DNA of 64,000 nucleotides from Cellvibrionaceae bacterium (lineage in GTDB: Bacteria; Pseudomonadota; Gammaproteobacteria; Pseudomonadales; Cellvibrionaceae): contig JANPZW010000008.1 in assembly GCA_024707385.1 (NCBI GenBank), positions 1-64,000 of the forward strand. The letters are read 5' to 3'. A program made the translations under genes and the position numbers. How positions within the stretch are numbered: position 1 is the first letter of the stretch; every line of letters starts with the position of its first letter. The notes under the pieces were generated by a model. The model ran no database searches. It worked only from the letters and a program-made list of their open reading frames with translations, and was not told the DNA's origin. Below are positions 23,206 to 32,527 of this stretch, piece after piece.

Positions 23206-23505
23206 TCAGTGCCCCTTGTCCTTCTCGTTCTGTTTGAGCTGCGCCAGTTGCTCGGGGGAGGCGGGCGCTTGGTAGAGCTGCTTCCACTGCTCGTAAGGCA
23301 TGCCGTATATCCGCTTCCGCGCCTGCTCGTAATCCACGTTTTCGCCTCGCTCCTGCGCGGCGGTCACATACCATTTCGCCAGGCAGTTGCGGCAGAAGCC
23401 CGCCAGATTCATCAGGTCGATATTCTGCACCTGTTTGTTGTTATCCAGGTGTTGCAACAGCCGGCGCAGTACGGCGGCTTCTATGTCGGTCGTGATATCG
23501 CTCAT
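23206..23505 (-). CDS. DUF1244 family protein
   Basis: A 99-residue small helical protein with the family hallmark FCRNCLAKWY and a C-terminal segment GMPYEQWKQLYQ. The two close cysteines might bind metal. The function is unknown. It is packed between moeA and the MOSC gene (2 bases from the MOSC start), suggesting one transcript. Confidence 0.85.
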   Translation of the reverse strand: MSDITTDIEAAVLRRLLQHLDNNKQVQNIDLMNLAGFCRNCLAKWYVTAAQERGENVDYEQARKRIYGMPYEQWKQLYQAPASPEQLAQLKQNEKDKGH

Positions 23506-23523
23506 GTCCATCTCCGGTCGAGG

Positions 23524-24711
23524 TTAAAGAGTAAGTAGAGTCTGCATAGGCAGATAGGGGACGGGATTGCCTTCCGCCAGCGTGCTGTCCGCCGCGATCC
23601 ACGCGAGGCCGTCGGCCCACAAGAGGGAGCTCAACACGCCAGAGCTTTGATTGGCAAACGGTTGCAATCGCCCATTTTCCGCGCGCACGCGCATAAATTC
23701 TGGCCGCCGGCGCGGCTGGTGGATGGCAAATCCAGCGGGGAGATTCTGGAAGGGCAGCTCCTGATAGGGCCTGCCATAAAGCCCTTCGATAAAGGGTTTG
23801 ACGAACAGAATGGCAGTGGTGAAAGCGGAAACCGGGTTACCGGGCAGGGCGAGAATGGGGGTGGTGCCGAGTCTGCCAAACGCCAGGGGTTTGCCGGGCT
23901 TCATGTTGACCTTCCACAGATCCAGTTCACCGAGACTGGAAATGGCCGCTTTGAGATGGTCCGCATCACCGACCGACACACCGCCGGTACTGATGATGAG
24001 ATCAGCGCGCTCTGCGCTCGCTTTGAGTATGGCCCGCGTTTGTTCCAGATCATCCGCAACACAGGTTTCCTGCACCAGTTCGCAGCCCCAATCCTGTAAC
24101 AGCCCGCGCAACAGGTGGAGATTGGAGTTATAGATCTGCCCCGGTTGCAGTGGCCGACCCGGCTCCACCAGTTCGGAGCCGCTGCTCAGTAGGGCGACTC
24201 GCGGCCGTCTGCGGACCTCCACCGCGTCCACGCCGCAGGAGGCCAACAGCCCCAGGTGCAGTGCTGTTAGCCTTGTGCCAGTGGTGGCGACCAACTGGCC
24301 GGCCTGCAGATCCTGGCCGCGCGGGCGGATGTTCTCGCCGACTGCGGGGGCGATTAAAACGATCACCTGATCCCCGTCGCGTTCACACTCCTCCTGTATC
24401 GCAACTGCATTGGCGCCGGCTGGAATTTCCCCGCCGGTAAAAATGCGCGCGGCCGTTCCAAGTTGCAGAGGTGAGGGCGCTCTTCCCGCAGCTATAACTT
24501 GGCTGACGGGTAAGCGCCAGGGAGCGGCAGTGTCGGGAATTTGCAGGGCGTAACCGTCCATGGCGCTATTGGCGGCGGGAGGCACGTCGATACGGGCTGT
24601 TATATCCGCCGCCAGAATGCGTCCCAGCGCCTGTGCCAGGGGCACGGATTCCTGCGGCAGCGCTTGGGCTTTCCCGGCGATCATCGCTCGGGCGGTGAAC
24701 ACGTCCATCAT
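23524..24711 (-). CDS. moeA: Molybdopterin molybdenumtransferase MoeA
   Basis: 395 residues. It inserts molybdate into adenylylated molybdopterin. Domains follow the MoeA order, with the conserved segments NSAMDGYAL, IFTGGEIPAGANAV, LLSSGSELVEPG, ISTGGVSVGDADHLK and LALPGNPVSAF. I chose the second of two adjacent ATGs by length (24711). Twelve bases separate it from the moaB stop. Confidence 0.95.
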   Translation of the reverse strand: MMDVFTARAMIAGKAQALPQESVPLAQALGRILAADITARIDVPPAANSAMDGYALQIPDTAAPWRLPVSQVIAAGRAPSPLQLGTAARIFTGGEIPAGANAVAIQEECERDGDQVIVLIAPAVGENIRPRGQDLQAGQLVATTGTRLTALHLGLLASCGVDAVEVRRRPRVALLSSGSELVEPGRPLQPGQIYNSNLHLLRGLLQDWGCELVQETCVADDLEQTRAILKASAERADLIISTGGVSVGDADHLKAAISSLGELDLWKVNMKPGKPLAFGRLGTTPILALPGNPVSAFTTAILFVKPFIEGLYGRPYQELPFQNLPAGFAIHQPRRRPEFMRVRAENGRLQPFANQSSGVLSSLLWADGLAWIAADSTLAEGNPVPYLPMQTLLTL

Positions 24712-24722
24712 CGATAAATACC

Positions 24723-25235
24723 TTAAAGCGCGACCAGGGCGGCGAAGTTGCAGGGGCGAGTGCGGCTGTCCAGCTGCGCCTGGAGAATCTTCTGCCACGC
24801 GGTGTTGCAGGCATTGGTGGAGCCCGGCAGGCAGAACACCAGGGTGCGGTTGGCCAGCCCGCCGAGGGCGCGGGACTGGATGGTGGAGGTGCCGATTTCA
24901 CTAAAGGAGATATGGCGGAAGAGTTCGCCGAAGCCTTCGATTTGTTTGTCGAGTAGCGGTGCAACCGCTTCCGGCGTGCTGTCGCGCCCGCTGAACCCGG
25001 TGCCGCCGGTGATCAGGATCACCTGCACCTGAGCGTCCGCGATCCAGCGTGAGGCGACGGCGCGGATCTGATAGATATCGTCTTTTACCAAAGCGCGTTC
25101 GTGGAGGTTGTGGCCTGCGCCGGCGAGTTGGGCCGCGAGAGCATCGCCCGATTTGTCCTCCGCACTGCTGCGGGTGTCGGATACGGTCAATACAGCCATA
25201 TTCAGGGGGAAAAACACTTCATAACTTTGGGGCAT
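24723..25235 (-). CDS. moaB: Molybdenum cofactor biosynthesis protein MoaB
   Basis: A 170-residue MoaB/MogA-type molybdopterin adenylyltransferase. Conserved pieces are [17 protein letters not shown], the phosphate-binding [17 protein letters not shown] and [12 protein letters not shown]. It is the middle gene of moaA-moaB-moeA, 28 bases from moaA. Confidence 0.93.
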   Translation of the reverse strand: MPQSYEVFFPLNMAVLTVSDTRSSAEDKSGDALAAQLAGAGHNLHERALVKDDIYQIRAVASRWIADAQVQVILITGGTGFSGRDSTPEAVAPLLDKQIEGFGELFRHISFSEIGTSTIQSRALGGLANRTLVFCLPGSTNACNTAWQKILQAQLDSRTRPCNFAALVAL

Positions 25236-25263
25236 GTGAATTCCTTGATGGAAAACCGGTGGC

Positions 25264-26262
25264 TCAACCGCCGGTGGCGTTCATGAAACGCAGAATCTGA
25301 GGAGGCTCGTCGAGATTGAAATGATGGCGCTCAGGTTTGAGCCGAAGCGCCGCGATCATAGCCTGCGCCAGCCGCTCCTCGACATTCTCTGCGGGATTGC
25401 TGCGCAATACCGAGCGCAGATCGGCGCTGTGTTCGTTGCCCAGGCACAACAAAATGCGGCCTTCGGCGCTCACTCTCACCCGGTTGCAAGTGGAGCAGAA
25501 ATTGTGGCTGTGGGGCGAGATAAAACCCACCCGGTTGGCGTAGCCGTGCGCTGCCCAGTAACGCGCCGGGCCGCCGCTCGATTCCGCCACAGGGGAAAGC
25601 GAAAAATGCGGCACCAGACAGTTGCGCAATTCCTCGCTGCTGACAAATTCATCCCGGCGCTCGTGATCGTCGATTTCGCCCAGGGGCATCTCTTCAATAA
25701 AACTGATATCCAGGCCGCGCTCCAGAGCGAAGCGGGTTAGCGGCACCACCTCATCCAGATTGAAATGCCGCATTACCACGACGTTGATTTTGATGCGGCG
25801 AAAGCCGGCGTTGCGTGCGGCTTCGATCCCGGCTAGTACTGCGGCCAAGTCGCCAGTGCGAGTGATATCGCGAAAGCGGTCCGGCTGCAGGGAGTCGAGG
25901 CTGATATTGACCCGGTGTACACCCGCGTCCACCAAGGGTTGGGCAAACTCCCTCAAACGGGCGCCGTTGGTGGTGAGACTGAGATCAGCAAATCCGAGTT
26001 TGCCCAGAGACTGGAACAGGCGCAGCACGTCGCGGCGGATAAGCGGCTCGCCGCCGGTAATGCGCAATTTGTCGCCGCCCAAACGGCGAAAAACCTTGGC
26101 GACAGTGGCGAGTTCTTCGAGGGACAGCACCTGATCCCGCGGCAGAAACGTCATGTCTTCGGCCATGCAATAGCGGCAGCGGAAGTCGCAGCGGTCGGTC
26201 ACCGACAGGCGCAGGTAGTGCACCCGACGGCCGAAAGGGTCAATAAGATCAGGCTGAATCAT
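25264..26262 (-). CDS. moaA: GTP 3',8-cyclase MoaA
   Basis: A 332-residue radical-SAM enzyme for the first step of molybdenum cofactor synthesis. The N-terminal cluster motif is CDFRCRYCMAE. The C-terminal cluster motif is FCSTCNRVR with a third Cys in LLCLG. It ends in the conserved Gly-Gly (NATGG) that is inserted into the active site. First gene of the minus-strand moa/moe cluster, divergent from cobA-nirBD. Confidence 0.96.
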   Translation of the reverse strand: MIQPDLIDPFGRRVHYLRLSVTDRCDFRCRYCMAEDMTFLPRDQVLSLEELATVAKVFRRLGGDKLRITGGEPLIRRDVLRLFQSLGKLGFADLSLTTNGARLREFAQPLVDAGVHRVNISLDSLQPDRFRDITRTGDLAAVLAGIEAARNAGFRRIKINVVVMRHFNLDEVVPLTRFALERGLDISFIEEMPLGEIDDHERRDEFVSSEELRNCLVPHFSLSPVAESSGGPARYWAAHGYANRVGFISPHSHNFCSTCNRVRVSAEGRILLCLGNEHSADLRSVLRSNPAENVEERLAQAMIAALRLKPERHHFNLDEPPQILRFMNATGG

Positions 26263-26760
26263 GGCGGCTATTATGCAAGCTCCTCGGGGTTAAGAGAATC
26301 GCCGCGCCGGCTTGTCGCGGAGGTCTGAAGCGCGAGAGCAAGAATGAGACCGCGATCCGTTTCAACGGATGAGCGGTTTCTCTGGCCCCAAATTGAGATT
26401 CTTTTTGGTGCATTTTGTTTTCTTTCAAAAACCGCAGAAGAAATTTTAATTTCTTTGTGCGCTTTTATGATTCATAAGCAGCCCTAAATGGGGCAAAAAT
26501 AATATCGCCTACTTGCGGAAAAATGTCTTCTGTTGGTGCTCAAGTGCATTCATTAAGTGCATGAGAGCCGGTGACGAAAGCTTTTGGCTCTTCGGTCGCA
26601 CCCGGCGCCACTCTCGCAATCTTTTGATTTGTAAGGACTAAAGCAAATTCGTCACGTCTTTTTGCATCCTGGTACATGGATTGCAATTCCAGTCTCGTCT
26701 TTTCATTCCTTTAAAAAATCAGCGAATGCACCTTTTCGGGTGTCATCAACGGGCGGATTT
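26263..26760. promoter_or_regulatory. Divergent control region between moaA and cobA-nirBD
   Basis: A 498-base region with no convincing gene. It contains a long imperfect stem-loop at 26347-26383 (core ATCCGTT tc AACGGAT, flanked by GAGACCGC / GCGGTTTCTC), an AT-rich stretch at about 26395-26520, an AAGTGCAT direct repeat at 26542-26549 and 26555-26562, and a possible hairpin AGAGCC / GGCTCT at about 26565-26592. Its length and structures suit a regulated leader for the nitrite operon, such as antitermination, but no factor can be named. Confidence 0.45.
26347..26383. repeat. Imperfect inverted repeat in the moaA-cobA intergenic region
   Basis: Inner perfect stem ATCCGTT / AACGGAT with a two-base loop, extended by GAGACCGC against GCGGTTTCTC with two unpaired A. 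It could be a protein-binding palindrome or an RNA hairpin in the moaA leader. Confidence 0.6.
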
Positions 26761-27573
26761 ATGCGCGCAAAAAAAGCCACCGGAAAAGTCTGGATTCTGG
26801 GTGCGGGTCCCGGTGATCCGGAGCTTCTGACGATCAAAGCAGTGCGGGTGTTGGAAGCCGCCGATCTGATTTTGTTTGATCATTTGGTCAGCGCAGAAAT
26901 TCGCGCACTGTTTCCCGCGGCGATACCGGCTTTTTATGTCGGCAAGAAAAAAGGCCAGCACAGCATTACGCAAAAGGAGCTGAATGGGCTGATGATCCGC
27001 AAAGCCCGCGAAGGGAAAACTATCTGCCGGGTAAAAGGGGGCGACCCTTATGTTTTTGGCCGCGGCGGAGAAGAAGCGTTGGAGCTGGTTCAGGCGGGGA
27101 TTGAAGTGGAAGTGGTGCCGGGTATTACCTCCGCTGCCGGTTGTGCGGCCTATGCGGGAATTCCGCTGACCCACAGAGGCATTTCCCAGGGCTGCACTTT
27201 TGTCACCGCTCACGGCGAAACCGAAGCGGATCTCAATTGGGCCGCACTGGCGCAGATGCGTCATACGCTGGTGTTCTACATGGGGCTTTCCAAAGCCGCA
27301 TGGATCCAACAGTCATTGTTGGAAAACGGCATGTCCCGCCGCACACCCATTGCGTTTATCGAAAATGGCTGCCGGGAAAATCAGCGACTGATCACCGGCT
27401 GTTTGTTCGAATTGGCGGATTTGGTAGAGCGCTGGCAAATAGAATCACCGGCGTTGATCCTGGTGGGCGATGTCGTCGATCTGGCCGCACAGCTCAATCC
27501 CGAAAAAAACAATCCCGAAAAACGCAATCTCGAGTTTTATTCTGAATTTAACGAGCGGCGTCTGACCGCCTGA
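26761..27573 (+). CDS. cobA: Uroporphyrinogen-III C-methyltransferase (SUMT)
   Basis: 270 residues. It methylates uroporphyrinogen III twice with SAM to precorrin-2, the route to siroheme. Motifs are VWILGAGPGDPELLTIKA, VKGGDPYVFGRGGEE and PGITSAAGCAAYAGIPLTHR. ATG 26761 begins the family-type N terminus; an upstream in-frame start would add an unlikely 33 residues. It supplies the siroheme precursor for the next gene, nirB, 31 bases downstream. Confidence 0.94.
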   Translation: MRAKKATGKVWILGAGPGDPELLTIKAVRVLEAADLILFDHLVSAEIRALFPAAIPAFYVGKKKGQHSITQKELNGLMIRKAREGKTICRVKGGDPYVFGRGGEEALELVQAGIEVEVVPGITSAAGCAAYAGIPLTHRGISQGCTFVTAHGETEADLNWAALAQMRHTLVFYMGLSKAAWIQQSLLENGMSRRTPIAFIENGCRENQRLITGCLFELADLVERWQIESPALILVGDVVDLAAQLNPEKNNPEKRNLEFYSEFNERRLTA

Positions 27574-27604
27574 TTTTTCGCCAATTCCGCGAGGTATCGC
27601 CAGC

Positions 27605-30152
27605 ATGAAAAAAACCAAAATTCTGGTCGTCGGCAACGGCATGGTCGGCCACAAATTGATTGAGAATCTGCTCAATTCTCCCAAGGCCGCGCAATTTGAT
27701 CTGGTCACATTTGCCGAGGAGCCGCGACTGGCCTACGACCGGGTGCAATTAAGTGCGTATTTTTCCGGTTCCACCGCTGCGGATCTGATGCTCACATCGG
27801 AAGAGTATTACCGCAGTAACGGTGTGAATTATGTGTTGAATGAACAGGTTATCGAGATTCAGCCGGAAAAAAACTGCGTCATTACCGCAAGCGGCCGCAC
27901 GGAGAGTTATGACAAGCTGGTGCTGGCCACCGGGTCCTATCCATTTGTGCCGCCGCTGCCCGGCAGGGATCAGCCGCATTGCCTTGTGTACCGCACCATC
28001 GAAGATCTGGAGGCCATCACCGCGTCTGCGGCGGTGAGCAAAATCGGCGTGGTGGTGGGTGGTGGCCTGCTCGGACTTGAAGCCGCCAATGCGCTGAAAA
28101 ATCTCGGTTTGGAAACTCACGTCGTGGAATTCGCGCCGCGTCTGATGGCGGTGCAGCTGAACGAGGGCGGCGGCCAGGTGCTGCGGAAAAAAATCGAAAA
28201 GCTGGATGTGAAAGTCCACACAGAAAAAAACACTCAGGAAATTGTCGCGGGCGAAAAATGCCGCTATCGCATGAATTTTTCCGATGGCAGTTTTCTGGAA
28301 ACCGACATGATCCTGTTTTCCGCAGGCATACGGCCGCGGGATGAGCTCGCCCGCAAGGCCAATATAAGTGTGGGCGAGCGCGGCGGGATAGTAGTAAATA
28401 ATTTTTGCCAGACCTCGGTCGACAATATTTATGCGGTCGGCGAATGTGCCTTGTGGAGTAATCGTATTTTCGGTTTGGTGGCGCCGGGTTATCAGATGGC
28501 AAAAGTAGCGGCGTCTCATATCGGCGGCGGCGCCGACCAGTTTACTGGCGCCGACATGAGCACCAAATTGAAGTTGCTCGGTGTCGAGGTCGCCAGTATC
28601 GGCGATGCGCACGCCCGCACGCCGGGTTCCCTCAGTTATGTGTATCAGGATGGCATCAACGAAATATACAAGCGCTTGGTGTTATCTCCCGATGGCAAAA
28701 AACTGATTGGCGCGGTGCTGGTCGGCGACGCTTCCGTATACGGCAATCTGCTGCAGATCTGTCTCAACGGTATGGATGTTCCAGCGGCGCCGGAGCAGTT
28801 GATTGTGCCCGCGTCGGATGGTCAAGCCGCCACCGGCTTGGGGGTGGACGCCCTGCCGGAAACCGCGACCATTTGTTCCTGTCACGATGTGAGCAAAGGT
28901 GCTATTTGCTGCGCGGTGCGCGATGGCGCCACAACAATAGGCGCAATTAAAAAGTACCACCAAAGCCGGCACCGGCTGTGGCGGTTGTGTGGCACTGGCG
29001 ACTCAGGTGATGAACAGCGAACTCACCAAATTGGGTGTGGCGGTCAATACCGATATCTGCGAGCACTTTTCCTTCACCCGGCAGGAGCTTTTTCATCTGG
29101 TGCGGGTGGAAAAAATTCAGACCTTCGAAGCGCTGCTGGAAAAACACGGCCGCGGTCTCGGCTGCGATATCTGCAAGCCGGCGGTGGCGTCGATTCTGGC
29201 GAGCTGCTGGAATGAATTCATCATGAAAAATGAATTGGCGCCGTTGCAGGACACCAACGATTATTTCATGGCGAATATCCAGAAAAACGGCACTTATTCT
29301 GTTGTGCCGCGAATTGCTGGTGGAGAAATTACGCCGGATAAATTGATCGTTCTGGGGCAGGTGGGAAAAAAATATAACCTGTACACAAAAATTACCGGTG
29401 GGCAGCGCATCGACCTGTTCGGCGCACAGTTGGATGATCTGCCGGCGATCTGGAAGGAGCTGGTGGACGCCGGCTTTGAAACCGGTCACGCCTACGGCAA
29501 GTCCGTGCGCACGGTGAAATCCTGCGTGGGCAGCACTTGGTGCCGCTACGGCGTGCTCGACAGCGTCGGCATGGCCATCGCCATTGAAGATCGCTACAAG
29601 GGACTGCGTTCACCTCACAAACTCAAATTCGCCGTATCCGGCTGTACCCGCGAATGCGCGGAAGCGCAGAGCAAGGATGTGGGTGTGATAGCGACGGAAA
29701 ATGGCTGGAGTCTTTATGTTTGTGGCAACGGCGGCATGAAGCCGCGCCATGCGGATTTGTTTGCCACCGGCCTCGACGACGCCACTCTGGTGAAATATAT
29801 CGACCGGTTTTTGATGTTCTATGTGCGCACTGCCGATCGCCTGCAACGCACCTCGGTGTGGATGGACAATCTGGAAGGCGGATTGAAATACCTGAAGAGC
29901 GTCATCATCGATGATTCTTTAGGTATAGGAGCGGAGTTAGAGAGCGATATGCAACGGGTGGTGGACGCCTATCAATGCGAGTGGAAATCCACCCTATCCG
30001 ATCAGGAAAAACTCAAACGATTTCGCACCTTCGTCAACAGCGAAAAGCGCGACAACACTGTGGTGTTTGTGGAGGAGCGCCAGCAGATTCGCCCGGCGAG
30101 CGAAGAGGAAGTTGTGCGCTTCGTCACCGCCACAGAACTGGAAATGGCCTGA
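27605..30152 (+). CDS. nirB: Assimilatory nitrite reductase large subunit NirB (one-base frameshift, probably error)
   Basis: 848 residues after repair. NAD(P)H-dependent reduction of nitrite to ammonium with FAD, Fe-S and siroheme. The N-terminal part is a pyridine nucleotide-disulfide oxidoreductase (VVGNGMVGHKL, VVGGGLLGLEAA). The BFD-like [2Fe-2S] domain has CSCHDVSKG and GTGCGGC. The C-terminal siroheme half has SCVGSTWCRYG and GCTRECAEAQ. An extra A in the run near 28946-28950 breaks the frame between IGAIK and STTKAG. It follows cobA and precedes nirD. Confidence 0.94.
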
Positions 30153-30177
30153 TTCCAGGCCTTTGTGAAATTAACCC

Positions 30178-30552
30178 GTGAACAACTCAATTGCGTTGAG
30201 CGAGAAGATGCAGATGAATGCCGCAGAATCGAAAGTAAGTTGGGTGGATGTGTGTGAGAGCGGCGATCTCATACCCAATCTGGGTGTGCGCGCTCTGGTG
30301 GATGGCGAGCAGGTGGCAATCTATCGCGTTCAGGATCGCCTCTATGCCATAAGCGCGATAGATCCTTTCAGCAGTGCAGCGGTGCTGTCGCGGGGGATCG
30401 TCGGCGATCTGAAAGGGCAGCTCGTGGTCGCTTCACCTATTTATAAACAACATTTCAATCTCATCACTGGCGTGTGTCTGGAAGATGAATCGGTGCGGGT
30501 AAAAACCTATCCCGTGCGGGAGAGCGCCGGTTGTGTCCAGGTGGCTTGTTGA
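30178..30552 (+). CDS. nirD: Nitrite reductase small subunit NirD
   Basis: A Rieske-fold subunit that partners NirB; as in E. coli NirD, the Rieske Cys/His ligands are absent. Up to 124 residues from GTG 30178; ATG 30208 or 30214 are alternative starts and would fit the conserved beginning SKVSWVDVCE better. It ends the cobA-nirB-nirD transcript; a terminator follows. No nasA nitrate reductase gene follows, unlike many relatives. Confidence 0.88.
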   Translation: MNNSIALSEKMQMNAAESKVSWVDVCESGDLIPNLGVRALVDGEQVAIYRVQDRLYAISAIDPFSSAAVLSRGIVGDLKGQLVVASPIYKQHFNLITGVCLEDESVRVKTYPVRESAGCVQVAC

Positions 30553-30614
30553 TCCCAAGGCTTCTTCTTGATCGAATATCCCTCTCCTTGATCGCAGACC
30601 CATCTGCACTCCTT

Positions 30615-30635
30615 GGCGGCTAGGCCGCCTTTTTT
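30615..30635 (+). terminator. Rho-independent terminator after nirD
   Basis: Stem GGCGGC / GCCGCC with a three-base loop TAG, then six T. Confidence 0.85.
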
Positions 30636-30881
30636 ATCCTGCGCAAAATTTTACCCACGTCACCCTCTGGAGCCTTGCTCCGGCGTATGTGGGGGATCTG
30701 TGTTATAACTAATGGAACTTACCGGGCCCCGGCCACTCTGGAGTTGGCCACTGTTTCCCGCACTGGAGAGCCTCGGCGCGTTGCGCCCAAAGAAGACTTC
30801 CCGATAGGCACGGTCGGTATTGCCCCAAACAACTCGCAATGGTCCATCAGTCTGATGAGGCCCCGAAAATAAGGAGCAGGT
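30636..30881. other. Intergenic region upstream of the receiver protein
   Basis: No convincing gene. A 65-codon open frame at 30675-30872 ends just before the next gene but lacks a ribosome site and family features. TATAAC near 30704 could be a -10 element. AGGAGC before ATG 30882 is the ribosome site of the next gene. Confidence 0.4.
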
Positions 30882-32321
30882 ATGGCCCGCCGGCGTGTTC
30901 TTATCGTCGATGACTCCAAAACCGCCCAGGCGCGTCTGCGTAAAATGCTTGAGCGCTTTGACCTGGAAGTGGACACCGTGCTTTCGGCGGAAGAGGCGCT
31001 GGGCTATCTGTCCTACCGCCAGCCAGCGGTCATCTTTCTTGACCATCATATGGAAGGCATGGATGGTCTAGAGGCTCTGAAAATCATCAAGTCGAATCCA
31101 GGCACGGCATTGATCCCCGTGATCATGTATACCTCGGAACAGGGTGATGTGTATGTGGGCCAGGCCCGAGCCCTGGGCGCCATCGACATCATCGGCAAGG
31201 AGGTCATGAAACACGCCAATCTGGAAAAGGTGCTCAGTAGCCTTGGCATCACCATCAAAGGTGCCGAGGAAGTGCCCCCGGGTATGGTGGAGCCGGTATT
31301 GACCGATGTGATCGAGGAGGGGCCGATCGTCAAACCCGCGCTCACCTCGTTTGATGTGGTTGATGAGCCGCCGGTAGTACCCGAAGAATCCCCCAGCGAT
31401 CTCGATCAGGTGCAAAAGCAGATCAGCCGGTTGTTCGAGATCCATATCGCTAAAGTCCGTCAGGAAATCGAAGACAGTACCAAATTTCTGTTGCGCCGTT
31501 TGGCGAAAGACGCGCAGGAGAAAAGTCGCGCCGTGAATCGCCCGGCGCCGACGAGTGCCGAGCGCACCGCGGAGCCGGCGGCCCCAGTGGAACCTTTTGT
31601 GGTGGACACTCCAGTGGAAAAAACCGGCGTATCGTCGGTTTTTCTCGGCATCATTCTGCTCGGTATCGCCGTCCTGGGTTATCACCTCTACATCAATAAT
31701 CGCAACCAGGAACTGCTCAATACACGCTATGAGGAAATGATTGAACGCACCCGCGCGCAGGAGGAGCTGATCAACCGTTTATTCGCTGGCGTCAACGCCG
31801 GTTCGGAAAGCAAATCCGCCGCAAAGGTTTATGCTGATCGACAAATCCTGCTGGATGCACTCGGTTGGGCGGTCAACGTCAATACACAGGTTAGCTTTGG
31901 CGAAACCGCCCTCGGCGATCAGCGCATTTATATGCTGGGAGAGCTGCTGGCGTTGTTAAAAGCGGCGAATTTCACCGGCGCGGTTTTTCTCGATATCCAT
32001 CTGGGGAATTTCTGTGTTGCCGAAGATCCCTCCGGTCGATTTATTTTACCGGAGCCGGAAAGCAATCTTGAGGACTGCGTATTCCTCGCCAACCGGGTTC
32101 CGGAAGTTTCGGTAAATGATCAGGTTTCCGTTGGCTTCCTGAACTATCTGCACAGCGCGCCGATTTTGCTTGAGGGCAATATCGAGGTGGAATTGTCATC
32201 GCAGGGTTATTCGGTGCCGCGTTATACCTATCCCGCGATCACCAGTGCCGTAAGCGCAGGGGAGTGGAACGCTGTGGCGCAAAAAAATAATCGCATTGCC
32301 GTTTCATTTTCCGCCAACTGA
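30882..32321 (+). CDS. Membrane-tethered response-regulator receiver protein
   Basis: 479 residues. An N-terminal receiver domain (1-120) has the acid pocket DD at 10-11, phospho-acceptor Asp54 in IFLDHHM, Thr84 and Lys106. A helical and Pro/Glu-rich linker (about 125-245) follows, then one membrane helix (about 250-268, GVSSVFLGIILLGIAVLGY), a short coiled coil and a C-terminal domain of about 180 residues predicted outside the cytoplasm. The C-terminal domain is not recognised. Receiver domains are rarely anchored this way, so phosphorylation may signal outward across the membrane. It stands alone, with no kinase next to it. Confidence 0.85.
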   Translation: MARRRVLIVDDSKTAQARLRKMLERFDLEVDTVLSAEEALGYLSYRQPAVIFLDHHMEGMDGLEALKIIKSNPGTALIPVIMYTSEQGDVYVGQARALGAIDIIGKEVMKHANLEKVLSSLGITIKGAEEVPPGMVEPVLTDVIEEGPIVKPALTSFDVVDEPPVVPEESPSDLDQVQKQISRLFEIHIAKVRQEIEDSTKFLLRRLAKDAQEKSRAVNRPAPTSAERTAEPAAPVEPFVVDTPVEKTGVSSVFLGIILLGIAVLGYHLYINNRNQELLNTRYEEMIERTRAQEELINRLFAGVNAGSESKSAAKVYADRQILLDALGWAVNVNTQVSFGETALGDQRIYMLGELLALLKAANFTGAVFLDIHLGNFCVAEDPSGRFILPEPESNLEDCVFLANRVPEVSVNDQVSVGFLNYLHSAPILLEGNIEVELSSQGYSVPRYTYPAITSAVSAGEWNAVAQKNNRIAVSFSAN

Positions 32322-32327
32322 GCCAAG

Positions 32328-32348
32328 CCGGCGGCGTCGCGCCGCCGG
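32328..32348 (+). terminator. GC-rich hairpin after the receiver gene
   Basis: A perfect nine-base stem CCGGCGGCG / CGCCGCCGG with loop TCG, starting six bases after the stop. No T-run follows, so termination may be partial. Confidence 0.5.
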
Positions 32349-32527
32349 AGGTTCGCCTGTTAAGAAATGACTTAACGGTCGATTGGCGTGCCAATTTCTT
32401 TTTCTGCATCTCATTTTACTGCCGCCCGTCTATTCTGATCTGAATGGCTAAAAATGTTTGCCGGGTTGGGATGAATCCGGCACCATTGCACGCTGCAACA
32501 GTTGTTCACTCCCTCCGATTAGTACGT

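Noticed and set aside
26263..26400. Molybdenum cofactor riboswitch before moaA
   Set aside because: The expected conserved core could not be recognised; only one hairpin is clear.
30675..30872. 65-codon open frame before the receiver gene
   Set aside because: No ribosome site or family features; probably leader sequence.
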